Assembly (NCBI RefSeq): GCF_900236475.1
Contig: NZ_LT963352.1
Span: 4,820,001-4,884,000, forward strand
DNA from: Streptomyces chartreusis NRRL 3882
GTDB lineage: Bacteria; Actinomycetota; Actinomycetes; Streptomycetales; Streptomycetaceae
Reading direction: 5' to 3'
Length of the DNA stretch: 64,000 bases
Below are positions 18,793 through 26,893 of this stretch, one piece after another. A program made the position numbers and the translations under genes. A model generated the notes under the pieces. The model was not told where the DNA came from. It did no database searches and worked only from the letters and a program-made list of their open reading frames with translations. Numbering within the stretch: position 1 is the stretch's first letter; the number at the start of each line of letters is the position of its first letter.

Positions 18793-19512
18793 ATGGCTGG
18801 ACTCGCCGAATCCGGGTCGAACCCCGACGTCGACCTGCTCTATGACATCAATGGCCTGGCCAAGGACGCGCCGCCGTGGTTCGACCGGGTCATGGAGTTC
18901 GTCGGCGAGTACGGGTTGTTGTTCGCCATCGTCCTGCTCGTGCTCTGGTGCTGGTGGTCCGTGCGGCGCCGGGGCGAGGAGGACGCGGCGTCCTCCGTCG
19001 CGGCGCTGGTCTGGGCGCCGCTCGCGGCGGGTATCGCCGTGCTGGTCAACGTGCCGATACGGGGGTTCGTGGAGCGGCCCCGGCCGTTCCTCGACCATCA
19101 AGGGCTCGAGGTGCTCGTCGCCGGCAAGACCGACTACTCGTTCGTGAGCGACCACGCGACGATCGTCATGGCGATGGCGGTCGGACTGTTCGTGGCGAAC
19201 CGGAAGTTCGGGCTGGTCGCATTGGTGCTGGCCGTGTTCGGCGGGTTCATTCGCGTCTACATGGGTGTGCACTACCCGACGGACGTCGTGGGTGGGTTCG
19301 CGCTGGGGACGGCTGTGGCACTGCTGTTGTCCCCGGTGGCGATGGCGCTGTTGACGCCCGTCACGCGGGCGATCGAGCGGTCGCCTCGGGTGGGGTGGCT
19401 GGTGCGGGCTCGTGGGCGCGGGGGCGTCGGTGACGGGTCGGACACGGTGGTTCCTGGGACGCGGAGTGAGCGGGCCGGGGCCGGGGCGTCCGAGCGGGAC
19501 CTCGCTGCGTAG
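18793..19512 (+). CDS. PAP2-superfamily membrane phosphatase
   Basis: 239 aa with about five or six transmembrane helices. The three phosphatase motifs are present: R90-GFVERPRP (KX6RP-like), SFVSDH121 (PSGH-like, with Asp for Gly) and R154-VYMGVH-YPTD. It probably dephosphorylates undecaprenyl pyrophosphate or another lipid phosphate at the outer membrane face. The start at 18793 is supported by GAAGGGG 9-15 nt upstream. The C-terminal 35 residues are Gly/Arg/Ser-rich and hydrophilic. A 245-nt gap upstream (18548-18792) holds no recognisable gene. Confidence 0.88.
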   Translation: MAGLAESGSNPDVDLLYDINGLAKDAPPWFDRVMEFVGEYGLLFAIVLLVLWCWWSVRRRGEEDAASSVAALVWAPLAAGIAVLVNVPIRGFVERPRPFLDHQGLEVLVAGKTDYSFVSDHATIVMAMAVGLFVANRKFGLVALVLAVFGGFIRVYMGVHYPTDVVGGFALGTAVALLLSPVAMALLTPVTRAIERSPRVGWLVRARGRGGVGDGSDTVVPGTRSERAGAGASERDLAA

Positions 19513-19536
19513 TTCTCGGCGGTTGTGCGGGAGCGG

Positions 19537-19585
19537 GGTGCCTCCCCGGGGCTCTCGGCTTCGCTCGAGCAGGGGGGACCCCCAA
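19537..19585. repeat. Dispersed Streptomyces hairpin repeat downstream of the PAP2 gene
   Basis: The sequence ggtgcctccccgggg...cgctcgagcaggggggaccccca contains nested inverted repeats (tgcctcccc/gggga-type ends, ctcggcttcgctcgag core). I recall this element as a recurrent intergenic hairpin in Streptomyces genomes. Its core 14-mer recurs at 7291-7304. Confidence 0.6.
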
Positions 19586-19616
19586 CGCCCACCCGGCCGC
19601 CCGACTGCCCGCAGCT
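19586..19616. repeat. Short copy of a second dispersed repeat
   Basis: The sequence begins cgcccacccg and ends gactgcccgcagct. Its reverse complement aligns with 62042-62082 (agctgccggcagtcg ... cgggtgggcg), except that the internal hairpin of that copy is shortened here. It directly abuts the preceding repeat and ends 4 nt before the stop of the convergent oxidoreductase gene. Confidence 0.5.
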
Positions 19617-19619
19617 AGG

Positions 19620-21164
19620 TCAGAGCGCCTGCGGGTACGTGAAGAAGCGCGTGGGGTCGTATTGCTTCTTCAGTTTCTTCAGGCGGGCCGCCGCGTCGCC
19701 GTAGTACGCCTCGCGCCAGTTGGTGAGGGTCGGGTCCGTGTAGTTCTGGTAGGCCGCGCCTGAGGCGTACGGGCGCATGGACTTGTGGGCGGAGGCCAGC
19801 CAGTCCCGGGCCGTGGCGCCCGTCGTGCCCGGGCGCCAGGCGGCGATGTACTGGGCCAGCATCCGGGAGCGGCGGTGGACGAAGGCCGTGGACGTCGGGG
19901 AGACACGGTTCACCGCTCCGCCGAGGGCCGTGAGGGCGATGCTGCCCGTGCCACCGCGTACCGACCTGATCTGGGACAGCAGCGTGCGGATACCGGCCGC
20001 CGAGAGGGAGCGGTCGAAGAAGTCGGACGCCGCGGCGTACGTCTCGCGGCCCAGCGCGCCCTTCGGGGAACGGCCCGGGGTCGAGCCGGGCAGATGGCAC
20101 TGGGCGTCCGTCGGGAACGAGGAGCAGCCGGCGTACACCTCCATCGACTCCTCGTACGAGCGGCGCCGCAGGGAGACGCTGCTCGCCGATGCGCCGACGC
20201 GGTCGGCGAGGCGGTCGACCGCGTTCTGGAGCTCGCCGTAGGTGCCGAGGGAGAAGGCCGCGACGGAGACGGTCGGGTTGCCGCCGGCGGCGTTCGCCAG
20301 GTGGAGGGACGACCAGATCTCGTCCGGCTGCGCGGGGCCCCACTCCTGCCAGGCCTTCACCACCGCGGCCGCCTTCGACCCCGGCCAGGACAGGTACGCC
20401 GAGACGCCCTGCGGGGCCGGGTGGGTCGTGAAGTGCAGTTCCGTCACGACGCCGAAGTTGCCGTTCCCTGCGCCGCGCAGGGCCCAGAAGAGGTCCTTGT
20501 GCTCGCGGGCGCCCGCGGTGAGCTGCTTGCCGTCCGCGGTGATCAGGGTGGCCTGGGTGAGGCTGTCGCAGGTCAGGCCGTAGGCGCGGGAGACCACGCC
20601 GTGTCCGCCGCCGAGGGTGAGGCCGGAGACGCCGACGGTGGGGCAGGAGCCGGCGGGGATCGTCACGCCCTTCGCGGCGAGCGCGCGGTAGACGTCGATG
20701 AGTTTGGCGCCGGCGCCGATCACCGCGGTGTTGCCGGAGGCCCGGACGCGGTTGAGTTTGGAGACGTCGATGATCAGGCGCCCGTCGCCGGAGGACCAGC
20801 CGGCGTAGGAGTGGCCGCCGTTGCGGATCGCCACGCGCAGGGCGTGGCTGCGGGCGTAGGCCAGGGCGGTGCGGATGTCGTCCGGGTGGGACACGTACGC
20901 GACCGCGGCGGGCTTGAGGGTGTCGAAACGGGTGTTGTAGAGCTGCCGGGCCGTCTTCCAGTCGGCGTCGCCCGGGCGGACGAGGGGGCCGTCGAGGTCG
21001 CGCGCGAGGGCGGACCAGTTGGCGGCGGTGGTTTTCGTGGCGCTGGTTCTGGCGGTGGCCGTGGTCCTGGAGCGGGTGTCCGGTGTCGTGCAGGCGGCGG
21101 TGAGCGGGGTTGCGGTCGCGGCGATGCCCGCCGTGCCGACTGCGAGGAATGTACGCCGTTCCAT
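19620..21164 (-). CDS. Exported FAD-linked oxidoreductase (BBE/VAO family), predicted bicovalent flavin
   Basis: 514 aa. A twin-arginine-type signal (MERRTFLAVGTAG) with a near-lipobox at C25 is followed by a PCMH/FAD-binding domain (about 85-260) and a C-terminal BBE segment (NYTDP ... YYGDAAARLKKLKKQYDPTRFF). H118 in NGGHSYAG and C174 in AGSCPTVGVSGL occupy the positions used for 8alpha-N1-histidyl plus 6-S-cysteinyl flavin attachment in berberine-bridge-like oxidases. Tat export fits pre-folded flavoprotein secretion. The start at 21164 is fixed by the signal peptide; the frame is open far upstream, but that is not coding. Substrate unknown, perhaps a sugar or aromatic alcohol. Confidence 0.88.
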   Translation of the reverse strand: MERRTFLAVGTAGIAATATPLTAACTTPDTRSRTTATARTSATKTTAANWSALARDLDGPLVRPGDADWKTARQLYNTRFDTLKPAAVAYVSHPDDIRTALAYARSHALRVAIRNGGHSYAGWSSGDGRLIIDVSKLNRVRASGNTAVIGAGAKLIDVYRALAAKGVTIPAGSCPTVGVSGLTLGGGHGVVSRAYGLTCDSLTQATLITADGKQLTAGAREHKDLFWALRGAGNGNFGVVTELHFTTHPAPQGVSAYLSWPGSKAAAVVKAWQEWGPAQPDEIWSSLHLANAAGGNPTVSVAAFSLGTYGELQNAVDRLADRVGASASSVSLRRRSYEESMEVYAGCSSFPTDAQCHLPGSTPGRSPKGALGRETYAAASDFFDRSLSAAGIRTLLSQIRSVRGGTGSIALTALGGAVNRVSPTSTAFVHRRSRMLAQYIAAWRPGTTGATARDWLASAHKSMRPYASGAAYQNYTDPTLTNWREAYYGDAAARLKKLKKQYDPTRFFTYPQAL

Positions 21165-21252
21165 GGGGCCTCCCGGTGGTTCCGTCGTGGGAGACGGGGT
21201 GGCGAGGGTGAGGGTTCCATGCGGACCCCGTCGCCCCGGTGAGACGACCGGG

Positions 21253-21432
21253 TCAGCCGACCCGGTGGTTCTCCGCGTCCGTGCGCGCCATGCTTCTCGC
21301 CCTTCTGGCCGGCCCGCGCCAGCCGCAGGTGCAGTGGGCCATGCAGAAGCGGCCCTTGTCCTGTGTCGTCGTGCGGTGTTCCGGGAGGTTGGGGGGAGGT
21401 TCCAGCCCGTCCTGCTGCGCCACGGCGACCAC
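21253..21432 (-). CDS. Small cysteine-containing protein of unknown function (59 aa)
   Basis: An ORF beginning VVAVAQQDGLEPPPNLPEHR with a GTG start (an alternative GTG at 21423 gives 56 aa). It carries a compact FCMAHCTCGW motif and a basic tail (RGPARRARSMARTD). Codon positions show normal Streptomyces third-base G/C bias, and I recall nearly identical small hypothetical proteins in other Streptomyces. The clustered Cys/His residues could bind a metal. It lies between the oxidoreductase and the divergent lipoprotein gene. No strong ribosome-binding site was seen. Confidence 0.55.
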   Translation of the reverse strand: MVAVAQQDGLEPPPNLPEHRTTTQDKGRFCMAHCTCGWRGPARRARSMARTDAENHRVG

Positions 21433-21561
21433 GTTACCCAGCGCGGGTAAAGGCTTCGTATACCGACTCCCGCGGGCTCGCGTGACGGGCTCACATACCG
21501 GTCGTTAACCGGAACAACAAGGGGGCCCGTGACGGACGTACCGGCTGGGGGTAGGCAGGCG

Positions 21562-22410
21562 ATGACTGGGCGGCAGCGGGAACGGCGGCACAGGCGGACG
21601 GGCGCGGCGGTCGTCGCGGCCGTCGTCGTGGCCGGGGTGGGGCTGGGGGCCGGAGGGTGCGCCGGCGGTGACGCGGTGGCCGGCGATGCCCGCGGCGGGG
21701 ACGCGGTCGTCGTGCTGCACCGGGCCGCGGACCGGCTGGCGGAGGCGGGGAGTTCGAAGGCCCGTACGTCGATGGAGATGGCGACCGGCGGGACGCGGGT
21801 GACCATCCGGGGCGCGGGGGTCTACGACTACCGGAAGCGGATGGGGCGGCTGAAGGTGCTGCTGCCGCAGGACCCCGCGGGGGCCACCGAGCGCCGGCCC
21901 ATCACCGAACTGCTCGCGCCGGGAGCGCTCTTCATGAAGAACCGGGGCGCCGGTGTGCCCCCGGACAAGTGGGTGCGGGTGGACACGCGGACCCTGCCCG
22001 ACGGCAACCTCGTCACCGGCGGGGCCACCGATCCGTTCGCGGCGGCCGAGGTGCTGCGCGGGACGCGGTCGGCGACGTTCGTGGGCCGGACCGAGGTCGC
22101 GGGCACCGGGGTGCGCCACTACCGGGGCACGGCGGATCTCGGCGCTGCCGCGAAGAAGGCCTCCGGCGGCAACAAGGCGCCCCTGAGCGCGGCGGCGAAA
22201 GGGTTCGCCACGGCCGAAGTGCCGTTCGACGTCTACCTCGACGACGAGGGACGGATCCGCAAGGTCCGGCACCGGTTCAGCTTCGTGGGCGGGCAGAAGA
22301 GCCCCGTGGCCGTCGCCTCGACCACGTTGCTCTACGATTTCGGGGCCTCGGTGCGCGTACGACTGCCGGACACCGACGACATCTACGCGGGCAAGATCGC
22401 CGAGGAGTGA
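21562..22410 (+). CDS. Putative lipoprotein, LppX/LprG-like layout
   Basis: 282 aa. The basic N-terminus (RQRERRHRRTG) and hydrophobic helix end at a lipobox-like GAGGC (C33), predicting membrane attachment. The mature part is rich in beta-type segments (TSMEMATGGTRVTIRGAGVY, VPFDVYLDDEGRIRKVRHRF), as in LppX/LprAFG-like or MucB-like lipid-binding domains. The fold assignment is tentative. Start 21562 has GGTAGG 6 nt upstream; a GTG at 21529 gives an 11-residue longer form. No catalytic motif. Confidence 0.7.
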   Translation: MTGRQRERRHRRTGAAVVAAVVVAGVGLGAGGCAGGDAVAGDARGGDAVVVLHRAADRLAEAGSSKARTSMEMATGGTRVTIRGAGVYDYRKRMGRLKVLLPQDPAGATERRPITELLAPGALFMKNRGAGVPPDKWVRVDTRTLPDGNLVTGGATDPFAAAEVLRGTRSATFVGRTEVAGTGVRHYRGTADLGAAAKKASGGNKAPLSAAAKGFATAEVPFDVYLDDEGRIRKVRHRFSFVGGQKSPVAVASTTLLYDFGASVRVRLPDTDDIYAGKIAEE

Positions 22411-22501
22411 CCGGCGCGAACTAGCCCGTCCGTGCCATGCGCGGTGTGTAGGCCGCTCCCTACTCTAGGAAGTCGGTAACGGCAGAGATGAGGTGATGCA
22501 C

Positions 22502-22672
22502 GTGGCTCCGGTCGGCGGTACGGCAGTTCAGGACCACGTGGCCCTCGCCGAGATCGAGCTGTGCGGAGAGCTGATCATCGCGGCCTCGGCCGCCCACGAG
22601 GAGCGGCTCAGCCTGGAGAGCATCGACGAGGTGCTGAAAGTGGCCGAGGAGCGCGACTCCTCCCGGGACTGA
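22502..22672 (+). CDS. Small conserved acidic protein (56 aa)
   Basis: An ORF starting MAPVGGTAVQDHVALAEIEL and ending in LSLESIDEVLKVAEERDSS, predicted as two amphipathic helices. The GTG at 22502 is preferred because GAGG lies 8 nt upstream; an ATG at 22496 would be only 2 nt from it. Codon usage is typical for the genome. It ends 7 nt from the stop of the convergent csoR gene. I recall the same small protein beside csoR in other Streptomyces. Function unknown. Confidence 0.65.
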   Translation: MAPVGGTAVQDHVALAEIELCGELIIAASAAHEERLSLESIDEVLKVAEERDSSRD

Positions 22673-22679
22673 GGCGGGC

Positions 22680-23066
22680 TCAGGTCCGCAGCATGCGCGC
22701 GATCGCCTGGGTCGCCTCCTTGACCTTCGCGTCGATCTCGTCACCGCCCTTGAGGGCCGCGTCGGCGACGCAGTGCCGCAGATGCTCCTCCAGCAGCTGG
22801 AGGGCGAAGGACTGCAGGGCCTTGGTGGAGGCGGAGACCTGCGTGAGTATGTCGATGCAGTAGACGTCCTCGTCGACCATGCGCTGCAGGCCGCGGATCT
22901 GGCCCTCGATCCGGCGCAGGCGCTTGAGGTGTTCGTCCTTCTGCTTGTGGTAGCCGTGCACGCCCCGGTCGTGGTCGGTCACGACGTCCGCGTCGGCGGT
23001 GACATCCGCTCCGGCGGTGACATCCGCGACATCCCCGGCATCCGTGACGTCGGTCACGTCCGTCAT
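22680..23066 (-). CDS. csoR: Copper-sensing repressor CsoR
   Basis: 128-aa CsoR/RcnR-family all-helical repressor. The copper ligands have the family spacing: C70 in VYCIDIL, H95 and C99 in EEHLRHC (offsets 25 and 29, as in M. tuberculosis CsoR). Apo-protein binds DNA; Cu(I) releases it. The first 35 residues are an unusual Asp/Val/Thr repeat tail (DVT and VTD units) not needed for the fold. Strong AGGAGG precedes the ATG. A near-perfect inverted repeat upstream (23095-23117) is the likely autoregulatory operator. Gene symbol from motif plus recalled synteny (SCO4136). Confidence 0.92.
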   Translation of the reverse strand: MTDVTDVTDAGDVADVTAGADVTADADVVTDHDRGVHGYHKQKDEHLKRLRRIEGQIRGLQRMVDEDVYCIDILTQVSASTKALQSFALQLLEEHLRHCVADAALKGGDEIDAKVKEATQAIARMLRT

Positions 23067-23094
23067 CGCGTCCTCCTGGTGAGCAGTGAGCCGA

Positions 23095-23117
23095 CATATA
23101 CCCCTAGTGGGTATATG
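23095..23117. promoter_or_regulatory. Predicted CsoR operator
   Basis: Inverted repeat CATATACCC-CTAGT-GGGTATATG: 9-bp perfect arms around 5 nt, located 29 nt before the csoR start codon. The TACCC...GGGTA core is the pattern expected for CsoR sites. The AT-rich arms may double as a -10 region on either strand. Confidence 0.8.
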
Positions 23118-23269
23118 GTATCGAACTTTGCTGGGTATACGGCCCTTGGACCGCCCCCGTGCTCATCACTGTGCCTGATGGGCGACACTGGTGGGCGGCC
23201 CGATAGCCGTGGCCGGATGATGCGCCTAGCATCAGCCTGACCGAAACCGAAGCAAGCCGAGGACCCCAC

Positions 23270-23890
23270 GTGCGATTTCGTCTGACCCCCAGGGAGACGA
23301 GCTTCTACGACATGTTCGCCGCGTCCGCGGACAACATCGTCACGGGCTCGAAACTCCTGATGGAACTGCTCGGGGCGGACGCTTCCGCCCGGGCCGAGAT
23401 CGCAGAGCGTATGCGGGCAGCGGAACACGCAGGTGACGACGCCACGCACGCGATCTTCCACCAGCTGAACTCCTCGTTCATCACGCCCTTCGACCGCGAG
23501 GACATCTACTCCCTCGCCTCGTCCCTCGACGACATCATGGACTTCATGGAGGAGGCCGTCGACCTGGTCGTCCTCTACAACGTCGAGGAACTGCCCAAGG
23601 GCGTCGACCAGCAGATCGAGGTACTGGCGCGCGCTGCCGAACTGACGGCCGAAGCGATGCCGCACCTGCGGACGATGGAGAACCTCACCGAGTACTGGAT
23701 CGAGGTCAACCGGCTGGAGAACCAGGCCGACCAGATCCACCGCAAGCTGCTCGCGCACCTCTTCAACGGCAAGTACGACGCCATCGAGGTCCTCAAGCTC
23801 AAGCAGATCGTGGACGTGCTGGAGGAAGCGGCGGACGCGTTCGAGCACGTGGCGAACACGGTGGAGACCATCGCCGTCAAGGAGTCCTGA
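23270..23890 (+). CDS. DUF47 (PhoU-like) partner of the Pit phosphate transporter
   Basis: 206 aa, nearly all helical, beginning MRFRLTPRETSFYDMFAASA. PhoU-like E/D-rich helices (FDREDIYSLASSLDDIMDFMEEA) form the metal-binding signature of DUF47. It lies 7 nt upstream of pitH, so the two are co-transcribed, and it probably modulates Pit activity as in other bacteria. GTG start with GAGGA upstream. A PHO box was sought in the 150 nt upstream and not found. Confidence 0.9.
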   Translation: MRFRLTPRETSFYDMFAASADNIVTGSKLLMELLGADASARAEIAERMRAAEHAGDDATHAIFHQLNSSFITPFDREDIYSLASSLDDIMDFMEEAVDLVVLYNVEELPKGVDQQIEVLARAAELTAEAMPHLRTMENLTEYWIEVNRLENQADQIHRKLLAHLFNGKYDAIEVLKLKQIVDVLEEAADAFEHVANTVETIAVKES

Positions 23891-23897
23891 GCCCTTC

Positions 23898-24896
23898 ATG
23901 GACACCTTTGCTCTGGTCGTGACCATCGCGGTCGCGCTGTTCTTCACGTACACCAACGGCTTCCACGACTCGGCGAACGCGATCGCCACGTCCGTGTCGA
24001 CGCGGGCGCTGACGCCGAAGGCCGCGCTGGCCATGGCCGCGGTGATGAACCTCGCCGGTGCGTTCATGGGATCCGGGGTCGCCAAGACCGTCAGCGAGGG
24101 ACTGATCCAGACGCCCGTGGGGTCGAAGGGGATGGGGATCCTCTTCGCCGCGCTGGTGGGTGCGATCGTCTGGAACCTCATCACCTGGTACTTCGGGCTG
24201 CCCTCTTCCTCCTCGCACGCGCTGTTCGGCGGCATGGTGGGGGCCGCGCTCGCCGGTGGGACGACGGTCTACTGGCACGGGGTGCTGGAGAAGGTCGTCA
24301 TCCCCATGTTCATCTCCCCGGTGGTCGGCCTGCTGGCCGGTTACCTGGTGATGACCGCGATCATGTGGATCTTCCGCAAGGCCAACCCGCACAAGGCCAA
24401 GCGCGGTTTCCGGATAGCCCAGACCGTCTCGGCGGCCGGGATGGCGCTGGGGCACGGTCTCCAGGACGCGCAGAAGACGATGGGCATCGTGGTGATGGCG
24501 CTCGTCATCGCCGATGTCGAGGACTACGGCGACCCGATCCCGGTGTGGGTGAAGATCGCCTGTGCGGTGATGCTGTCGCTGGGGACGTACGCCGGCGGGT
24601 GGCGGATCATGCGGACGCTGGGGCGGAAGATCATCGAGCTGGATCCGCCGCAGGGCTTCGCGGCGGAGACGACGGGGGCGTCGATCATGTTCGCCACGGC
24701 GTTCCTGTTCAAGGCGCCGATCTCCACGACGCACGTCATCACTTCGGCGATCATGGGCGTCGGGGCGACGAAGCGGGTGAACGCCGTGCGGTGGGGCGTC
24801 GCCAAGAACATCATCCTGGGGTGGTTCATCACGATGCCGGCCGCCGCGCTGGTGGCCGCGGCGTCGTACGGGATCGTCAGTCTGGCGTTTCTGTAG
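23898..24896 (+). CDS. pitH: Low-affinity inorganic phosphate transporter PitH
   Basis: 332 aa with about ten transmembrane helices. PHO4/PiT-family signatures occur in both halves: FTYTNGFHDSANAIATSVST near the N-terminus and the corresponding SAAGMALGHGLQDAQKTMGI segment at about 175-195. A GLPSSSSHALFGG motif and a later KAPISTTHVITSAIMGVG repeat it. It imports metal-phosphate with protons when phosphate is plentiful, complementing the high-affinity Pst system encoded convergently. A shared bidirectional terminator follows. Symbol by family and recalled synteny (SCO4138). Confidence 0.93.
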   Translation: MDTFALVVTIAVALFFTYTNGFHDSANAIATSVSTRALTPKAALAMAAVMNLAGAFMGSGVAKTVSEGLIQTPVGSKGMGILFAALVGAIVWNLITWYFGLPSSSSHALFGGMVGAALAGGTTVYWHGVLEKVVIPMFISPVVGLLAGYLVMTAIMWIFRKANPHKAKRGFRIAQTVSAAGMALGHGLQDAQKTMGIVVMALVIADVEDYGDPIPVWVKIACAVMLSLGTYAGGWRIMRTLGRKIIELDPPQGFAAETTGASIMFATAFLFKAPISTTHVITSAIMGVGATKRVNAVRWGVAKNIILGWFITMPAAALVAAASYGIVSLAFL

Positions 24897-24924
24897 CCGG
24901 AGCAGAACCACCGCGTACGCGAAC

Positions 24925-24958
24925 GGGCCCGCCCCTGGGAGTAGGGGCGGGCCCTTTT
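24925..24958. terminator. Terminator between pitH and pstB
   Basis: A 12-bp perfect stem (gggcccgcccct / aggggcgggccc) with a 6-nt loop and TTTT on the plus strand. The genes converge here, so it probably serves both. Confidence 0.9.
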
Positions 24959-25013
24959 CGGCCTCGCGATGGCACCGCCATGCAGCACCGCGAGGGGTCT
25001 CGGCGAGGGTGGC

Positions 25014-25790
25014 TCAGCCGAAGCGGCCGGAGATGTAGTCCTCCGTGGCCTGGACCGACGGGTTGGAGAAGATGCGCTCCGTGTCGTCGATCTCTATGAG
25101 CTTGCCGGGCTGGCCCACCGCCGACAGGTTGAAGAACGCCGTGCGGTCGGAGACCCGCGCCGCCTGCTGCATGTTGTGCGTCACGATGACGATCGTGAAG
25201 CGCTCCTTCAGCTCACCGATCAGGTCCTCGATGGCGAGGGTGGAGATCGGGTCGAGGGCGGAGCAGGGCTCGTCCATGAGCAGGACGTTCGGCTCGACCG
25301 CGATCGCCCGCGCGATGCACAGCCGCTGCTGCTGACCGCCGGAGAGGCCGGAGCCGGGCTTGTTCAGGCGGTCCTTGACCTCGTTCCAGAGGTTGGCGCC
25401 CTTGAGCGACCGCTCGACGATGTCGGAGAGCTCGCTCTTGTTGTAGTTGCCGTTCAGCCGCAGCCCCGCCGCCACGTTGTCGAAGATCGACATGGTGGGG
25501 AACGGGTTCGGCCGCTGGAACACCATGCCGACCTCGCGGCGCACGGACACCGGGTCGATGCCCGTGCCGTAGAGGTCCTCGTCGTCCAGGAGCACCTTGC
25601 CCTCGACCCGGCCGCCCGAGGTCACCTCGTGCATCCGGTTCAGCGTGCGCAGGAACGTCGACTTGCCGCAGCCGGACGGGCCGATGAACGCCGTCACCGA
25701 GCGCGGCTCGACGGTCATCGAGATGTCCTCGATCGCCTTGTGGGAGCCGTAGTAGGCGGTCAGTCCGCTCACGTCGATTCGCTTGGCCAT
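25014..25790 (-). CDS. pstB: Phosphate ABC transporter ATP-binding protein PstB
   Basis: 258-aa ATPase. Walker A is GPSGCGKST (37-45). The C-loop is [16 protein letters not shown] and Walker B is [13 protein letters not shown]. The family-specific features of PstB are clear: NRMHEV after Walker [17 protein letters not shown] at the Q-loop, and [13 protein letters not shown]. It energises high-affinity phosphate import through PstC/PstA. Last gene of pstSCAB; 44 nt separate it from pstA. Confidence 0.97.
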   Translation of the reverse strand: MAKRIDVSGLTAYYGSHKAIEDISMTVEPRSVTAFIGPSGCGKSTFLRTLNRMHEVTSGGRVEGKVLLDDEDLYGTGIDPVSVRREVGMVFQRPNPFPTMSIFDNVAAGLRLNGNYNKSELSDIVERSLKGANLWNEVKDRLNKPGSGLSGGQQQRLCIARAIAVEPNVLLMDEPCSALDPISTLAIEDLIGELKERFTIVIVTHNMQQAARVSDRTAFFNLSAVGQPGKLIEIDDTERIFSNPSVQATEDYISGRFG

Positions 25791-25834
25791 GATTACTTCA
25801 CTTCCAGACAGTCAGATCAGTCGCTGTGGCCGCG

Positions 25835-26893
25835 TCAGCGACCGGTCTTCGGGGCCTTCCAGCGGGCGATCCCGCGGGCCACCAGGTTCAGGATCATCAC
25901 GAAGGCGATCAGGGTGAGGGACGCCGCCCAGGCGCGGTCGTACGCCGTGACCTCGCCCGATCCGTACTGCTGGTAGATGTACAGCGGGAGCGACGCCTGC
26001 GCGCCCTCGAAGGGGTTGGCGTTGATGAACTTGCTGCCGAAGACGAGCAGCAGCACGGGCGCGGTCTCACCGGCGATGCGGGCGATGGCCAGCATGATGC
26101 CGGTGGTGATGCCGCCGATCGACGTCGGCAGGACCACCTTCAGGATGGTGCGCCACTTGGGCACGCCGAGCGCGAGAGAGGCTTCGCGCAGCTCGTTCGG
26201 GACGAGCTTGAGCATCTCCTCCGTGGAGCGGACGACGACCGGCATCATCAGGATCGCGAGGGCGAGTGACCCGGCGAAGCCGAAGGGCTCCATGTCGAAC
26301 ATCAGCATGAGGCTGAGGATGAACAGGCCGGCGACGATCGACGGGATGCCGGTCATGACGTCGACGAAGAAGGTGACGGCCCGGGCGAGGTTGCCGCGCC
26401 CGTACTCCACCAGGTAGATCGCGGTGAGCACGCCGATCGGCGCGGCGATCAGCGTGGCGAGGCCGACCTGCTCCAGCGTGCCGAGAATGGCGTGGTAGAT
26501 GCCGCCGCCCGTCTCCGAGTCGGCGACCACACCCATCGAGTGGGTCAGGAAGTAGACGTCGAGGACCTTCACGCCGCGTTGGACGGTCGACCACACCAGC
26601 GAGGCCAGCGGCACCACGGCGAGCAGGAAAGCGACCCACACCAGCGAGGTGACCACGCGGTCCTTGGCCTGGCGGCGGTTCTCGACCCGGGCCGCGATGA
26701 CGTACGTACCGAGGACGTGCAGGATCGCGGCGATCAGCGCCCACTGGACGCTGCTGTGCAGGCCGGCGGCGGCGCTGATGCCGAGTCCGAGGGCGACGGA
26801 TCCGGCGGCGATGGCCCACGGAGCCCACTTGGGCAGGTGGCCGCCGCGCAGGGTACTGGGCCGCTTGGGGGCGAGGGAGGATGTGGTGCTCAT
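25835..26893 (-). CDS. pstA: Phosphate ABC transporter permease PstA
   Basis: 352 aa with an N-terminal extension and about eight hydrophobic helices. The permease EAA loop ELREASLALGVPKWRTILKV precedes the last helices, and GIPSIVAGLF is a PstA hallmark. It forms the membrane channel with PstC. The start codon overlaps the pstC stop in an ATGA junction, so the two subunits are translationally coupled. Confidence 0.96.
   Translation of the reverse strand: MSTTSSLAPKRPSTLRGGHLPKWAPWAIAAGSVALGLGISAAAGLHSSVQWALIAAILHVLGTYVIAARVENRRQAKDRVVTSLVWVAFLLAVVPLASLVWSTVQRGVKVLDVYFLTHSMGVVADSETGGGIYHAILGTLEQVGLATLIAAPIGVLTAIYLVEYGRGNLARAVTFFVDVMTGIPSIVAGLFILSLMLMFDMEPFGFAGSLALAILMMPVVVRSTEEMLKLVPNELREASLALGVPKWRTILKVVLPTSIGGITTGIMLAIARIAGETAPVLLLVFGSKFINANPFEGAQASLPLYIYQQYGSGEVTAYDRAWAASLTLIAFVMILNLVARGIARWKAPKTGR

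Noticed and set aside
23118-23269. PHO box upstream of the DUF47/pitH operon
   Set aside because: No GTTCAC-type 11-nt direct repeats found.
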